Source: Arthrobacter citreus | GTDB lineage: Bacteria > Actinomycetota > Actinomycetes > Actinomycetales > Micrococcaceae | Length of the DNA stretch: 64,000 bases | Direction of reading: 5' to 3' | Assembly: GCF_038405225.1 (NCBI RefSeq) | Contig: NZ_CP151657.1 | Location: forward strand, 2,852,001-2,916,000 | Shown: piece by piece, positions 18,398 through 28,150 of the stretch | Layout: every line of letters begins with the position of its first letter | Position numbering within the stretch: position 1 is the first letter of the stretch | Made by a program: the position numbers and the translations under genes | Notes under the pieces: model-generated | What the model was told of the DNA's origin: nothing | The model's input: only the letters and a program-made list of their open reading frames with translations | Database searches by the model: none

Positions 18398-19111
18398 GTG
18401 AATAAATCATCCGGACCTGAAGCTCGTCTCCTCGTAGTGGATGATGAGCCCAATATTCGTGAATTACTCTCCACGTCCCTGCGCTTTGCCGGTTTCGACG
18501 TCGTCGCCGCAGCCAACGGACGCGAGGCCCTTGCCGCGGTCGCAACCCACAACCCGGACCTCGCGGTGCTCGACGTCATGCTCCCGGACATGGACGGCTT
18601 TACGCTGACCCGCCGGCTGCGCGCCGCCGGACAGCATTTCCCGGTGGTCTTCCTGACGGCGCGTGATGATACCGAGGACAAGGTCACCGGCCTGACCGTT
18701 GGCGGCGACGACTACGTCACCAAGCCGTTCAGCCTGGATGAGGTGGTGGCCCGCATCCGGGCCGTGCTGCGCCGCACCCAGCCGCTGGCTGATGATGACG
18801 CCGTCCTGCGCGTTGATGATTTGGAGCTCGACGACGACGCGCATGAGGTGCGGCGCGGCGGCGTCACCGTGGACCTGTCCCCCACCGAGTTCAAGCTCCT
18901 GCGCTACCTGATGCTCAATCCCAACCGCGTACTGTCGAAGGCCCAGATCCTGGACCATGTCTGGGAGTATGACTTCAACGGTGACGCCTCGATTGTCGAG
19001 TCCTACATTTCGTATCTGCGCCGCAAGATCGACCGCAGCCCCGATGCTCCCGCCCTGATCCAGACCAAGCGCGGGGTTGGTTACCTGCTGCGTACGTCGG
19101 AGAAGCGCTAA
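18398..19111 (+). CDS. OmpR/PhoP-family response regulator
   Basis: Predicted 237 residues. Receiver domain (10-125): acidic pair VVDDEPN, phospho-acceptor Asp59 (AVLDVMLPDMDG), Thr in FLTARD, and the DDYVTKPF lysine. The winged-helix DNA-binding domain (140-233) has SPTEFKLLRYLM, FNGDASIVESYISYLRRKID and TKRGVGYLL. GTG start at 18398. The histidine kinase follows after three bases. The closest remembered relatives are actinobacterial PhoP/TcrX-like regulators; targets cannot be told from the sequence. Confidence 0.93.
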   Translation: MNKSSGPEARLLVVDDEPNIRELLSTSLRFAGFDVVAAANGREALAAVATHNPDLAVLDVMLPDMDGFTLTRRLRAAGQHFPVVFLTARDDTEDKVTGLTVGGDDYVTKPFSLDEVVARIRAVLRRTQPLADDDAVLRVDDLELDDDAHEVRRGGVTVDLSPTEFKLLRYLMLNPNRVLSKAQILDHVWEYDFNGDASIVESYISYLRRKIDRSPDAPALIQTKRGVGYLLRTSEKR

Positions 19112-19114
19112 GCC

Positions 19115-20563
19115 TTGCTAAGGCGCTGGAAATCGGCCTCACTGCGTTCCCAGCTCGTGGCCATCATGGCCGTGCTCATGGTCATCACCGTTACCATCAC
19201 GGGGCTGGCCACGATTTACGTGCTGTGGCAGATCCTGGTGACCCGTCTGGACGCCGAAATCTCCGAGAGCGCGCCTGCAGTCTCCCGCTACCTGGTGTCC
19301 GACGCTCCTCCCACCGACACGTCGCTGTTCGAGTTCTACGGCCTGTACCTGACCGATGACGGCAGCTACGGGCCCGCCACCCACACCAATCCCCGGGAGG
19401 ACGCCCCAGTGGTGCCGCACTACACCGTGGAAGAGGTCCTGGAACTCGGCCAACGGGGCGAAACGGTTCCGGGTACCCAGGCCGGCAGCAAGGGATGGCG
19501 GGTGAAGGTGTTTGCCCTGGAGAGCTCAGGCTCCGTGGCCGTGGCCCTGCCGCTCGATGACGTGGCCACCACCGTGGATGAGGCGGCATCACTGGTTTTC
19601 TCCGTGGGGCTGCTCGGTACCCTCGGCGCCACCGGCATTGCCTACTGGGCGGTCACCCGCCAGTTCCGGCCGCTGAGCCAGGTGGAAAAAACAGCGGCCG
19701 CCATCGCCGCGGGCGATCTGTCCCGCCGTGTCGACGTCGGGAATCCCGCCACGGAAATCGGCCGGCTGTCCCGGTCGCTTAACGCAATGCTGGCCCACAT
19801 TGAAACCGCTTTTGCTGCCCGGTCCAGGTCCGAGCGAAAGATGCGCCGCTTCGTCCAGGATGCCTCCCACGAGCTGCGCACGCCGCTGGTGACGATCCGG
19901 GGTTTCTCCGAGCTGTACCGCCACGGAGCACTGCAGAAACCCGAGGAAATCTCTGCTGCCATGGGGCGGATCGAGAGCGAGGCCAAACGGATGGGCCAGT
20001 TGGTGGAGGACCTGCTCACTCTGGCCCGCGTTGATGAACAGCGCCCGCTTGAATATGAGCCGGTGGACCTGATGCTCCTGGGCAACGATGCCGCAATGGA
20101 TGCGCGTGCCAGTTCACCCGGACGCGAGATCAGGGTTGTCGGACTGGATGGCCAGCAGCCGCGGCCGGCGCCCACTGTCGGTGACGAGGCACGGCTGCGG
20201 CAGGTTGTCGCGAACCTCATGACCAATGCCCTGCGCTACACGCCCGACGGGTCCCCGATCGAAATTGCCGTGGGCGTTGCCCCCGTCATCCACAACCGCT
20301 CCGATGCGGTGCTGGAGGTGCGCGACCACGGACCGGGGATCTCCGAAGAAGATGCCGCACGGGTCTTCGAGCGGTTCTACCGGGCGGATTCCTCGCGCTA
20401 CCGCGAAACCGGCGGCACCGGACTGGGCCTGGCGATCGTCGCGGCGCTGGTGGCCCAGCATGACGGCACGGTTCGCCTCTCGGAAACGGAAGGCGGCGGG
20501 GCAACCATGTCCATCCGGCTGCCGTACCGTGCTCCGGAGGATTTCGAGACCGACGCCGGGTAG
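19115..20563 (+). CDS. Membrane sensor histidine kinase (partner of regulator at 18398)
   Basis: Predicted 482 residues. Two membrane segments (LVAIMAVLMVITVTITGLATIYVLWQI, about 13-40; AASLVFSVGLLGTLGATGIAYWAV, about 155-178) flank an extracytoplasmic sensor of about 115 residues. HAMP follows (RQFRPLSQVEKTAAAIAAGDLSRRV), then HisKA with DASHELRTPLVTIRG (His252) and HATPase boxes NLMTNALRYTPDG, DHGPGISEED and GTGLGLAIV. TTG start three bases after the regulator stop, with GGAG about 13 bases upstream; the next Met would cut into the first membrane segment. Confidence 0.92.
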   Translation: MLRRWKSASLRSQLVAIMAVLMVITVTITGLATIYVLWQILVTRLDAEISESAPAVSRYLVSDAPPTDTSLFEFYGLYLTDDGSYGPATHTNPREDAPVVPHYTVEEVLELGQRGETVPGTQAGSKGWRVKVFALESSGSVAVALPLDDVATTVDEAASLVFSVGLLGTLGATGIAYWAVTRQFRPLSQVEKTAAAIAAGDLSRRVDVGNPATEIGRLSRSLNAMLAHIETAFAARSRSERKMRRFVQDASHELRTPLVTIRGFSELYRHGALQKPEEISAAMGRIESEAKRMGQLVEDLLTLARVDEQRPLEYEPVDLMLLGNDAAMDARASSPGREIRVVGLDGQQPRPAPTVGDEARLRQVVANLMTNALRYTPDGSPIEIAVGVAPVIHNRSDAVLEVRDHGPGISEEDAARVFERFYRADSSRYRETGGTGLGLAIVAALVAQHDGTVRLSETEGGGATMSIRLPYRAPEDFETDAG

Positions 20564-20605
20564 CTGCTTCCTGTCCTCCACACTCCCCTGAACCGGCGGA
20601 TTTGT

Positions 20606-20621
20606 CCGTGGTTATCCACGG
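20606..20621. terminator. Small palindrome after the two-component operon
   Basis: CCGTGG TTAT CCACGG lies 42 bases after the kinase stop. It is probably a weak terminator hairpin. It contains TTATCCACG, one base from a DnaA box, but a single copy has no origin meaning. Confidence 0.35.
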
Positions 20622-20701
20622 GGCAACGGCCCGCACCCGGCCCGGCTGTGCCGCCGCCTAGCGTCAAAGGCTCACGGTCACTGGCGAAGGGAGAAAGAAC
20701 C

Positions 20702-20992
20702 ATGGCAATAGTTTCAGTGGACAGCGAGGCTCTGGACGCGAAAAGCGCAGAGGTGCGCGGCACGATAGACCGGCTGCAGTCCGACATTAACCGGATGCAG
20801 TCCGGGCTGCAGTCCCTCAGCGAGTCCTGGCAGGGACAGGCGTCCGCGAATTTCCAGCAGCTGATCGCGGAATGGCGCAGCACTCAGGCCAAGGTGGAGG
20901 AATCCCTCACCAGCATCAACCAGGCGCTCGGGTACGCCTCCGGCCAGTACGCCGAAACCGAAGCGGCCAACGTCGCACTGTTCCGGCACTGA
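20702..20992 (+). CDS. WXG100 (ESAT-6-like) secreted protein
   Basis: Predicted 96 residues, the standard size. Two amphipathic helices flank the signature SWQG (Trp-x-Gly) at about residues 42-45. ATG at 20702 follows AAGGGAG at about 9 bases. Such proteins are secreted by ESX/type VII machines as helical-hairpin dimers. No EccC, EccD or second WXG100 gene is in the window, so either the machine is elsewhere or this is an orphan substrate. An alternative start at 20648 would add 18 residues without a ribosome site. Confidence 0.88.
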   Translation: MAIVSVDSEALDAKSAEVRGTIDRLQSDINRMQSGLQSLSESWQGQASANFQQLIAEWRSTQAKVEESLTSINQALGYASGQYAETEAANVALFRH

Positions 20993-20998
20993 GCCGGG

Positions 20999-21140
20999 GC
21001 TGGGCAGCCGCTGAACCGCCGCTGGGAGGCCACTGAACCGCCCTGCTGGAACGGCGCCGGGAGAGCGCTGGGACAGCGCCGGGCCCCCGCGGGAACGGCG
21101 CTGGACCCGCAGAACGGCGCCGGCTCCCGGGCGGAACTCC
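20999..21140. repeat. Degenerate GC-rich repeats
   Basis: No gene seen. The stretch holds CTGAACCGCC twice (21011-21051) and GAACGGCGCYGG-like units three times (21050-21125), with many short complementary pieces. It ends at a strong bidirectional terminator. Confidence 0.4.
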
Positions 21141-21143
21141 AAG

Positions 21144-21202
21144 GCACTGAACACAGAAAAGCGCGGCACCCGTCGGGTGCCGCGCTTTTCTGTGTTCAGT
21201 GC
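21144..21202. terminator. Perfect 29-base inverted repeat, bidirectional terminator
   Basis: Left arm 21144-21172 and right arm 21174-21202 are perfectly complementary. The arms contain GAAAAGCGC and GCGCTTTTC, so either strand gives a GC stem with an embedded T-run. It sits between the WXG100 gene (plus) and groEL (minus), which converge. Confidence 0.88.
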
Positions 21203-21263
21203 TGACTCAGGGCGTCAGCGGGAGGGTCCGCGCCGGCACGGGGCCGGAACGGACCGGGGGCTG

Positions 21264-22907
<1,644 letters not shown>

Positions 22908-23059
22908 TTACGTCCTTCCGGAACAGTCATGCTGGGTGCTTAGCTGTTGCATTCCAGACTGTGGTGCCCGCGACGGACGGGCGCTGCGGGGGCGATCTCT
23001 TTACGCACCCTCAGGCCCTCACCTCAGTGGCTTGCTCTTTCACTCAACGCCGACCGCAT

Positions 23060-23086
23060 TTAGCAGTCATACGGCAAGAGTGCTAA
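23060..23086. promoter_or_regulatory. CIRCE operator 1 upstream of groEL
   Basis: TTAGCAGTC-N9-GAGTGCTAA, one base from the consensus TTAGCACTC-N9-GAGTGCTAA bound by HrcA. It lies about 160 bases before the groEL start codon. Confidence 0.9.
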
Positions 23087-23094
23087 CTCAATAA

Positions 23095-23121
23095 TTAGCA
23101 CTCCCACACACTGAGTGCAAG
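23095..23121. promoter_or_regulatory. CIRCE operator 2 upstream of groEL
   Basis: TTAGCACTC-N9-GAGTGCAAG, seven of nine bases matching in the second half. It is eight bases from operator 1, so the facing half-sites also form GAGTGCTAA-N8-TTAGCACTC. Confidence 0.8.
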
Positions 23122-23204
23122 CGATCACGGCTCCGCGCTGCACGGCTCACAGTCATCATCATTCCGGCAGCACGCCTCCGGACCAGTGTCCCGGCACAGG
23201 AAAG

Positions 23205-23232
23205 GGCGGCAACCCGGGAGGGGGTTGCCGCC
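23205..23232 (-). terminator. Terminator after cspA
   Basis: GGCGGCAACCC (23205-23215) pairs with GGGTTGCCGCC (23222-23232) around GGGAGG, downstream of the minus-strand cspA stop; the minus strand continues CTTTCC. Confidence 0.72.
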
Positions 23233-23262
23233 GCTCCACTCCGAACAGGCGCTAAACCGCCG

Positions 23263-23466
23263 CTAAACGCTGCGCACGTCCTCGGCCTGCGGACCCTTCT
23301 GGCCCTCCCCAATTTCAAACTCCACCCGCTGGCCTTCTTCCAGGGTGCGGTACCCGGATGCCTGGATGGCGGACCAGTGCACGAAGACATCCGTTTGGGC
23401 CTCATCCAGCGTGATGAATCCGTAGCCCTTTTCCCCGTTGAACCATTTGACGATCCCCTGCGCCAT
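23263..23466 (-). CDS. cspA: Cold-shock protein CspA family
   Basis: Predicted 67 residues, a single cold-shock domain: [21 protein letters not shown] with RNP1 KGYGFI and RNP2 VFVHWSAI. It binds single-stranded RNA/DNA. ATG at 23466 has GGGAGAA eight bases upstream; longer in-frame reading to 23589 is low-complexity and unlikely. The 207-base upstream gap leaves room for a long 5' leader, as is usual for cold-shock mRNAs. Confidence 0.94.
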   Translation of the reverse strand: MAQGIVKWFNGEKGYGFITLDEAQTDVFVHWSAIQASGYRTLEEGQRVEFEIGEGQKGPQAEDVRSV

Positions 23467-23673
23467 CTGCGTTTCTCCCACCTTGTTTCGCTCGTGCGTT
23501 CCACCAAGCGGTCGCGGCGGAACCGGCCGGCGCACAGGCGGCCCGGCGGCGGATTCGCCGCATGCGGGCCGGCGTCGCACGGCTGGCACTCACTTTAGCC
23601 AGCGTGATCCAGGACACAATTACGAGGACCGGATCGTTATGGAGTTTTTACGTATGCGCGGGGACTTTGCCCG

Positions 23674-24297
23674 TTACTGGAACCCCGGGCCCGGTACCAC
23701 CGTCACCAGATTGAACTCCGGAGACTCGCTGAGGGTGGGGATGCCCAGGATCCGCGACAGTTCCTGTGCGTTGGCAAGCTGCTCGGGTCCGTTGTAGAAG
23801 ATCACTGACGTCTGCAGCGGCGTTCCGCCCCAGTTGGCAACCTGCGCCGTGGACCATCCGTCACCGGCAATGCGCGCTGATACATTCGCTCCGAGTCCGC
23901 CAATGCCGCTTGCATTGAGCACCACCACGGGTTGGGTCCGGTCCGCGACCGCTTCCGGGGTGGGCTCGGGTGCCGGGGTTTCGCTCGGCTCCGGGGTCTC
24001 GGACGGTGCAGCTTCCGCCGGTTCCGTCTCGGGCTCGGGTTCCGTAGCTTGGGGAGCCGGGGTTTGTGCGGGCAGGGACGAGTCCGAAGCGGGTGCCGGA
24101 GCAGCCCCGTTCTGCCCGATACCCAGCCGGGGCAGGACAAAAAAAGCAGCAAGGCCAAGGATCAGGGCCAGCACACCGACAGTGATGATCAGGCCGAGGC
24201 TGCCGGACCGTGACGGTATTAACCGTTCCCGGTGGACGCCCTGGCGCGACGACGTCTCGGGAACCTTGTCAAACTCATCCCGGGGATATTTGCTCAT
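23674..24297 (-). CDS. LytR_C domain membrane-anchored protein
   Basis: Predicted 207 residues: cytoplasmic head (1-32), one membrane segment (LGLIITVGVLALILGLAAFFVLPRLGI), a Pro/Glu/Thr-rich wall-spanning linker (about 62-115), then a LytR C-terminal domain (QPVVVLNASGIGGLGANVSARIAGDGWSTAQVANWGG...SVIFYNGPEQLANAQELSRILGI). The domain occurs alone or attached to LCP wall-polymer ligases. ATG at 24297, weak ribosome site. It lies 37 bases after the DUF3263 gene on the same strand, so they likely form one operon. Confidence 0.88.
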   Translation of the reverse strand: MSKYPRDEFDKVPETSSRQGVHRERLIPSRSGSLGLIITVGVLALILGLAAFFVLPRLGIGQNGAAPAPASDSSLPAQTPAPQATEPEPETEPAEAAPSETPEPSETPAPEPTPEAVADRTQPVVVLNASGIGGLGANVSARIAGDGWSTAQVANWGGTPLQTSVIFYNGPEQLANAQELSRILGIPTLSESPEFNLVTVVPGPGFQ

Positions 24298-24334
24298 GGT
24301 GGGGTATCAGTCCTTGGATCTCAGGTGGCGCCGG

Positions 24335-24637
24335 TTAGACGTCAGAGCCTGAACGACGGGCGGTGCGAGCGCGCTGACGGGTTGTTCGTAGTCTACGCAG
24401 TCTCTTGACCAGCATGGGGTCGTGCGCCAGGGCGTCCTCGGTGTCGATCAGGGCGTTCAGCACCTGGTAGTAGCGCGTGGCAGACATGCCGAAAAGTTCG
24501 CGGATGGCCTGTTCCTTCGCCCCGGCATATTTCCACCAGGCCCGCTCCAGTGCGAGCATCTGCTGTTCCTGCTCCCCCAGGGGACTGTCGGGGTCAACCG
24601 TGCCGTCCAGTGAGAACGCTTCGGTTGTTTCGGCCAC
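24335..24637 (-). CDS. DUF3263 family protein
   Basis: Predicted 100 residues. The core EQEQQMLALERAWWKYAGAKEQAIRELFGMSATRYYQVLNALIDTEDALAHDPMLVKRLRRLR is the actinobacterial DUF3263 domain and looks like a helix-turn-helix (AKEQAIRELFGMSATRYYQVLNAL), so DNA binding is plausible. GTG at 24637 with GGGAG six bases upstream. First gene of the unit with LytR_C. Confidence 0.87.
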   Translation of the reverse strand: MAETTEAFSLDGTVDPDSPLGEQEQQMLALERAWWKYAGAKEQAIRELFGMSATRYYQVLNALIDTEDALAHDPMLVKRLRRLRTTRQRARTARRSGSDV

Positions 24638-24672
24638 AGGATACTCCCAGATCGGTGTTGGTTTCCCTTCCT

Positions 24673-24702
24673 ATGCTAGTTGGGAAATAACAGGCTTGTC
24701 AT
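24673..24702 (-). promoter_or_regulatory. Candidate promoter of DUF3263-LytR_C unit
   Basis: On the minus strand ATGACA (24697-24702), 18 bases, then TAGCAT (24673-24678), about 35 bases before the GTG start. Both hexamers are partial matches to the sigma-70-type consensus. Confidence 0.35.
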
Positions 24703-24848
24703 TCGCGGCGCCTTCCGGCTGAAAAAGCAGCCGCACCGGCACCGGCTGCGCCCTCCGGCACCGCCGACCCCAGGCATCCAACACGGCTGGTGACCTCACG
24801 GGTCGGGGAACCCACCGGGACAACCGTGGTGCGTTATGGTCTATAGCT

Positions 24849-25337
24849 ATGTTCGTGAAGATCCGGCCCCGGACAGCGGCTGCGCTGTTACTTGTTGTTC
24901 TTTCCCTGACCGCGGTGTCGTGCTCATCCGTGCCGGCAGATCCGGAACAAACGCTGGACCGCGTCACCGGAGGCACCCTCCGGGTGGGCGTTTCGCATTC
25001 CCCGCCTGCCACCGACGTCGGCGGGGCTGAACCGGCGGGACCGGAAGCGGACCTGGCCCGGGATTTCGCGCAGTCCCTCGACGCCAAGGTCGAATGGGTT
25101 GAAGGCGGCGAGGAATATCTCATGGAAGCCCTGAAGCAGGGCGATCTTGACCTCGTTGTCGGCGGGCTGACCGAGTCCAGCCCGTGGACTGACAAGGCTG
25201 CGCTGACGCGCCCCTATGCCGAGAGCACCAACCGCTGGGGGGATCAGCAGAAGCATGTGCTGGCGGCTCCGCTGGGTGAAAACGCGTTCCTTTCGCGCCT
25301 GGAACATTTCCTGTCTGAGAGGGAGGGAACCCCGTGA
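24849..25337 (+). CDS. Half-size solute-binding-domain lipoprotein
   Basis: Predicted 162 residues. Signal peptide with lipobox (LSLTAVSC, Cys25). The mature part begins like a family-3 solute-binding protein: GGTLRVGVSHSPPATDVGGAEPAGPEADLARDFAQSLDAKVEWVEGGEEYLMEALKQGDLDLVVGGLTESSPWTDKAALTRPYAES. It then stops at about 135 mature residues, where a full binding protein has about 230. The end is clean and its stop overlaps the CDF start (GTGA), so it looks intact rather than truncated by mutation. No SD is visible; TATGGT 9 bases before the ATG would fit a leaderless transcript. Ligand unknown. Confidence 0.78.
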   Translation: MFVKIRPRTAAALLLVVLSLTAVSCSSVPADPEQTLDRVTGGTLRVGVSHSPPATDVGGAEPAGPEADLARDFAQSLDAKVEWVEGGEEYLMEALKQGDLDLVVGGLTESSPWTDKAALTRPYAESTNRWGDQQKHVLAAPLGENAFLSRLEHFLSEREGTP

Positions 25338-26332
25338 GTGCACAGCAGGGGCGGACTGAGCTTCCCCGGCAGCAATCCGATGCACTGCACCGGGCCGTGC
25401 GTTTGGAATGGATCACCATCGGGTTCCTCGCAGTCACCGTAACGGCGGTGTTCCTGGTGATGGGAAACTCACAGGCGATGCGCGCCGCTTGGATCGAGGA
25501 CATGCTCTCCTTCATTCCCCCGCTGGCGTTCCTGCTTGCGGTCCGTCTCGTGGCCCGCCCACCCAATGCCCGCTATCCCTACGGCTATCACCGGTCCATC
25601 GGCGTAGCCCATCTGGTGGCAGCCGTGGCACTGACAACCATGGGGTCCTTCCTCATTTACGAGTCGCTGACCGGGCTGGTGAAGGGTGAACACCCGCCCA
25701 TCGGCACGGTGGAGATCTTCGGAAACCAGATCTGGCTCGGCTGGCTCATGATGGCGGTGATGGCAGTGACCACCATTCCGCCCGTGATCGTGGGCCGGAT
25801 CAAGATCCGCCTGGCAAGACAGCTGCACAATAAGGTGCTGTATGCCGACGCCGACATGAACAAAGCGGACTGGATGACCGCGCTGGGGTCGATTGTTGGC
25901 GTGGCGGGAATCGGCCTGGGCTTCTGGTGGGCTGATGCGGCCGCTGCCCTCTTCATCGCCTTGAGTATCCTCCGCGATGGCCTGCGCAACATGCGCGGCG
26001 CAATCACTGATCTGGTCGACACCACGGCGACAACCTTTGATGAAGCGGACCCGCATCCGCTGGCCGGACAAGTGACGGAGTACCTGAACGGGCTGCCGTG
26101 GGTTCAGGCCGCAGGCGTGCGGATGCGCGACGAGGGACAGGTCTTCCATGTCGAAGCGTTTGTGGTGCCGGTCAGCGGCGCCGAGCTGTCGCTGGGCAAC
26201 CTGACTGCGGCCCGTGAGGGCTGCACCGGGATCGACTGGAAGCTCGCCGACACCGTGGTGATTCCCGTGCGGACCCTGCCGGAGGAAGTCGGCGGCCGCA
26301 GCGGCGTGCACCAATCAGGCAAGGAAGAATGA
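25334..26332 (+). CDS. Cation diffusion facilitator (CDF) family transporter
   Basis: Predicted 332 residues with six membrane segments and a C-terminal cytoplasmic domain. TM2 carries IEDMLSFIPP and TM5 DADMNKADWMTALGSIVG, matching the metal-site positions of CDF zinc/iron/manganese exporters, though TM2 lacks the usual first His/Asp. YPYGYHRSIGVAHLVAA follows TM2 as in the family. GTG at 25334 overlaps the lipoprotein stop by four bases, so the two are translationally coupled. The metal cannot be assigned. Confidence 0.87.
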   Translation: MSAQQGRTELPRQQSDALHRAVRLEWITIGFLAVTVTAVFLVMGNSQAMRAAWIEDMLSFIPPLAFLLAVRLVARPPNARYPYGYHRSIGVAHLVAAVALTTMGSFLIYESLTGLVKGEHPPIGTVEIFGNQIWLGWLMMAVMAVTTIPPVIVGRIKIRLARQLHNKVLYADADMNKADWMTALGSIVGVAGIGLGFWWADAAAALFIALSILRDGLRNMRGAITDLVDTTATTFDEADPHPLAGQVTEYLNGLPWVQAAGVRMRDEGQVFHVEAFVVPVSGAELSLGNLTAAREGCTGIDWKLADTVVIPVRTLPEEVGGRSGVHQSGKEE

Positions 26333-26364
26333 CGCGGAAACGCCGCCGGCCCTAGGCTGGAAAG

Positions 26365-27162
26365 GTGAGCTCCAACGATCCGACACTTTTTTCGCTGCCC
26401 ACTGCCGGCGACCGGACCCCGCCAGCCGGCGCGGAGGCCGAAGAACCGTTCCCCTTTGCGGCCCCGGCACCGCTGCACACCGTGATGGCGCCGGACTGGG
26501 CCAGGGCCCTGGCACCGGCCACCCAGGAGCTGCACCGGCTGGCCGGCCTCTTGGAGGAGGAACGCCGCTCCGGGTTCACCGTGCTGCCCGCTCCTGGCAA
26601 CATCCTCCGGGCCTTTTCCCGGCCCCTCGCCGAGGTCAAGGTCCTGCTGATTGGCCAAGATCCCTATCCGACCCCCGGCCACGCCGTCGGGCTCTCATTC
26701 TCAGTGGACCGCGGGGTGCGTCCGCTGCCGCGGAGCCTGAATAACATATATAAGGAACTCGCGGCGGATCTGGACATTCCACCGAGCCCGCACGGCGATC
26801 TGAGCGCCTGGGCCGATCAGGGGGTGCTGCTGCTGAACCGCGTCATGACGGTCCGCGCGGGAAACGCCGGATCACACCGCAGGCGGGGCTGGGAGCAGAT
26901 CACCGAATTGGCCGTCCGTGCCGTTGCCGCCCGCCGCGGACCCGACGGCGGCCATGCTCCCCTGGTAGCCGTGCTGTGGGGTAACGATGCCCGGTCCATT
27001 GTTCCGCTGCTGGACGGAATTCCGCGGATCGAATCAGCCCATCCCAGCCCGCTTTCAGCGTCGCGCGGGTTCTTCGGATCCCGCCCCTTCAGCCGTGTCA
27101 ACGATCTGCTGGCGGAGCAGGGAGCGCAGCCGGTGGACTGGCGGCTGGACGCGATACGGTAG
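26365..27162 (+). CDS. ung: Uracil-DNA glycosylase, family 1
   Basis: Predicted 265 residues. Ung removes uracil from DNA in base-excision repair. Motifs: the catalytic water-activating loop [12 protein letters not shown] (GQDPY), [20 protein letters not shown], and the minor-groove loop [18 protein letters not shown]. An N-terminal extension of about 35 residues is low-complexity. GTG at 26365 with GGAAAGG just upstream. It is 32 bases after the CDF gene on the same strand. Confidence 0.95.
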   Translation: MSSNDPTLFSLPTAGDRTPPAGAEAEEPFPFAAPAPLHTVMAPDWARALAPATQELHRLAGLLEEERRSGFTVLPAPGNILRAFSRPLAEVKVLLIGQDPYPTPGHAVGLSFSVDRGVRPLPRSLNNIYKELAADLDIPPSPHGDLSAWADQGVLLLNRVMTVRAGNAGSHRRRGWEQITELAVRAVAARRGPDGGHAPLVAVLWGNDARSIVPLLDGIPRIESAHPSPLSASRGFFGSRPFSRVNDLLAEQGAQPVDWRLDAIR

Positions 27163-27193
27163 GAGAAACCCCTTATCGAGGAGAGCCACCAGT

Positions 27194-28051
27194 ATGCCTG
27201 ATCCCTCCGTGCCCGGCGCGAAGCCATCCCAGGATGTGCCCCGGCGGGCCCGTCCGCTGCTGACCCTCGAGGTTCTCCGGCGCGAACAGCTGACTCCGCA
27301 CATGGTCCGCATCATTGCCGGCGGCCCCAACTTCGAGCGTTTTGCCGGCAACGGCTTCGTTGATGCCTACTGCAAAATCTGGTTCGGTCCGGACGGCAGG
27401 CCGCTGGACGGACAATCCGAGCTCGAGGCACTGCGGGAGTCATTCCCCCGGGAGCAGTGGCCGGTGTCGCGCACCTACACTGTCCGGAGCGTCAACCCCG
27501 AAGCACGTGAGCTGGCCATCGACTTCGTGGTCCACGGCGACGAAGGCCTGGCCGGCCCCTGGGCTGCGCAGGCCACGCCCGGGGAACCGCTGACCTTCAC
27601 GGGCCCCGGAGGAGCCTTCAACCCCGACCCCGACGCCGGCTGGTACCTTTTCGCCGCCGATGAATCCGCGCTGCCCGCCACGGCCGCCGTGCTGGAGGCG
27701 CTGCCGGCCTCCGCCGTCGGCCAGGTGTTCCTGGAGGTAGGCGGCCCCGAAGACCGCCAGCCGCTCACGGCCCCGGACGGCATCGAAATCTCCTGGCTGT
27801 ACCGCGGGGCCACACCGGCCGGAAACACCGGCATGCTGGCGGCGGCCGTCGCGGCTGCTCCATGGCCCAGTAACGACGTCCAGGTCTTCGCGCACGGGGA
27901 GCGCGAGGCCATGAAGGCACTGCGGGATGTCTTTTTTGCGGGCCGTGGCCTCGACCGGCGGCAGGTGTCCCTGTCCGGATACTGGGCCGCCGGACGCACC
28001 GAGGACGCTTTCCAGGCAGAAAAAAGGACCCCCGTCGGCAAGATCCTCTAG
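27194..28051 (+). CDS. Siderophore-interacting protein (NAD(P)H ferric-siderophore reductase)
   Basis: Predicted 285 residues. FAD-binding-9 domain: residues about 20-145 with SRTYTVRSVNPEARELAIDFVVHGDEGLAGPWA (RxYTxR binds FAD; HG/GP loop binds the cofactor). SIP C-terminal domain: WYLFAADESALPATAAVLEALP and the ending SGYWAAGRTEDAFQAEKRT. It reduces Fe(III)-siderophores in the cytoplasm. ATG at 27194 follows GAGGAG at about 10 bases. A strong hairpin spans its stop codon. Confidence 0.9.
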   Translation: MPDPSVPGAKPSQDVPRRARPLLTLEVLRREQLTPHMVRIIAGGPNFERFAGNGFVDAYCKIWFGPDGRPLDGQSELEALRESFPREQWPVSRTYTVRSVNPEARELAIDFVVHGDEGLAGPWAAQATPGEPLTFTGPGGAFNPDPDAGWYLFAADESALPATAAVLEALPASAVGQVFLEVGGPEDRQPLTAPDGIEISWLYRGATPAGNTGMLAAAVAAAPWPSNDVQVFAHGEREAMKALRDVFFAGRGLDRRQVSLSGYWAAGRTEDAFQAEKRTPVGKIL

Positions 28052-28072
28052 ATCCTCCCGACCGGGGTCCTT
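28024..28072 (+). terminator. Terminator spanning the stop of the siderophore-interacting protein gene
   Basis: A 15-base arm (28024-28038) pairs with 28058-28072 with one mismatch; the arms begin AAGGACCCC and end GGGGTCCTT, and the stop codon is in the loop. Confidence 0.65.
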
Positions 28073-28113
28073 CACCGCCGGCGTCCTTCCATCCGGCGTC
28101 CTTCACATCCGGC

Positions 28114-28139
28114 GTCCGGGTGCCGGCCGGCACCCGGAC
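28114..28139. terminator. Perfect 26-base palindrome between convergent genes
   Basis: GTCCGGGTGCCGG (28114-28126) is directly followed by its exact complement (28127-28139). It lies 12 bases past the end of the ThrE-type gene and may end transcription from both sides. Three CCGGCGTCC units precede it (28077-28117). Confidence 0.6.
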
Positions 28140-28150
28140 CCGCCTGCCGG

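Noticed and set aside
16584-18545. 653-codon open frame antisense to the XPB gene
   Set aside because: Lies wholly over a certain helicase gene; composition is that of a codon shadow.
20612-20620. TTATCCACG as a DnaA box or origin
   Set aside because: Single near-match inside a small hairpin; no AT-rich region or dnaA/dnaN genes.
24849-25337. Lipoprotein as a frameshifted binding-protein pseudogene
   Set aside because: The end is clean and coupled to the CDF start; no second-lobe remnant in other frames downstream, where the CDF codes.
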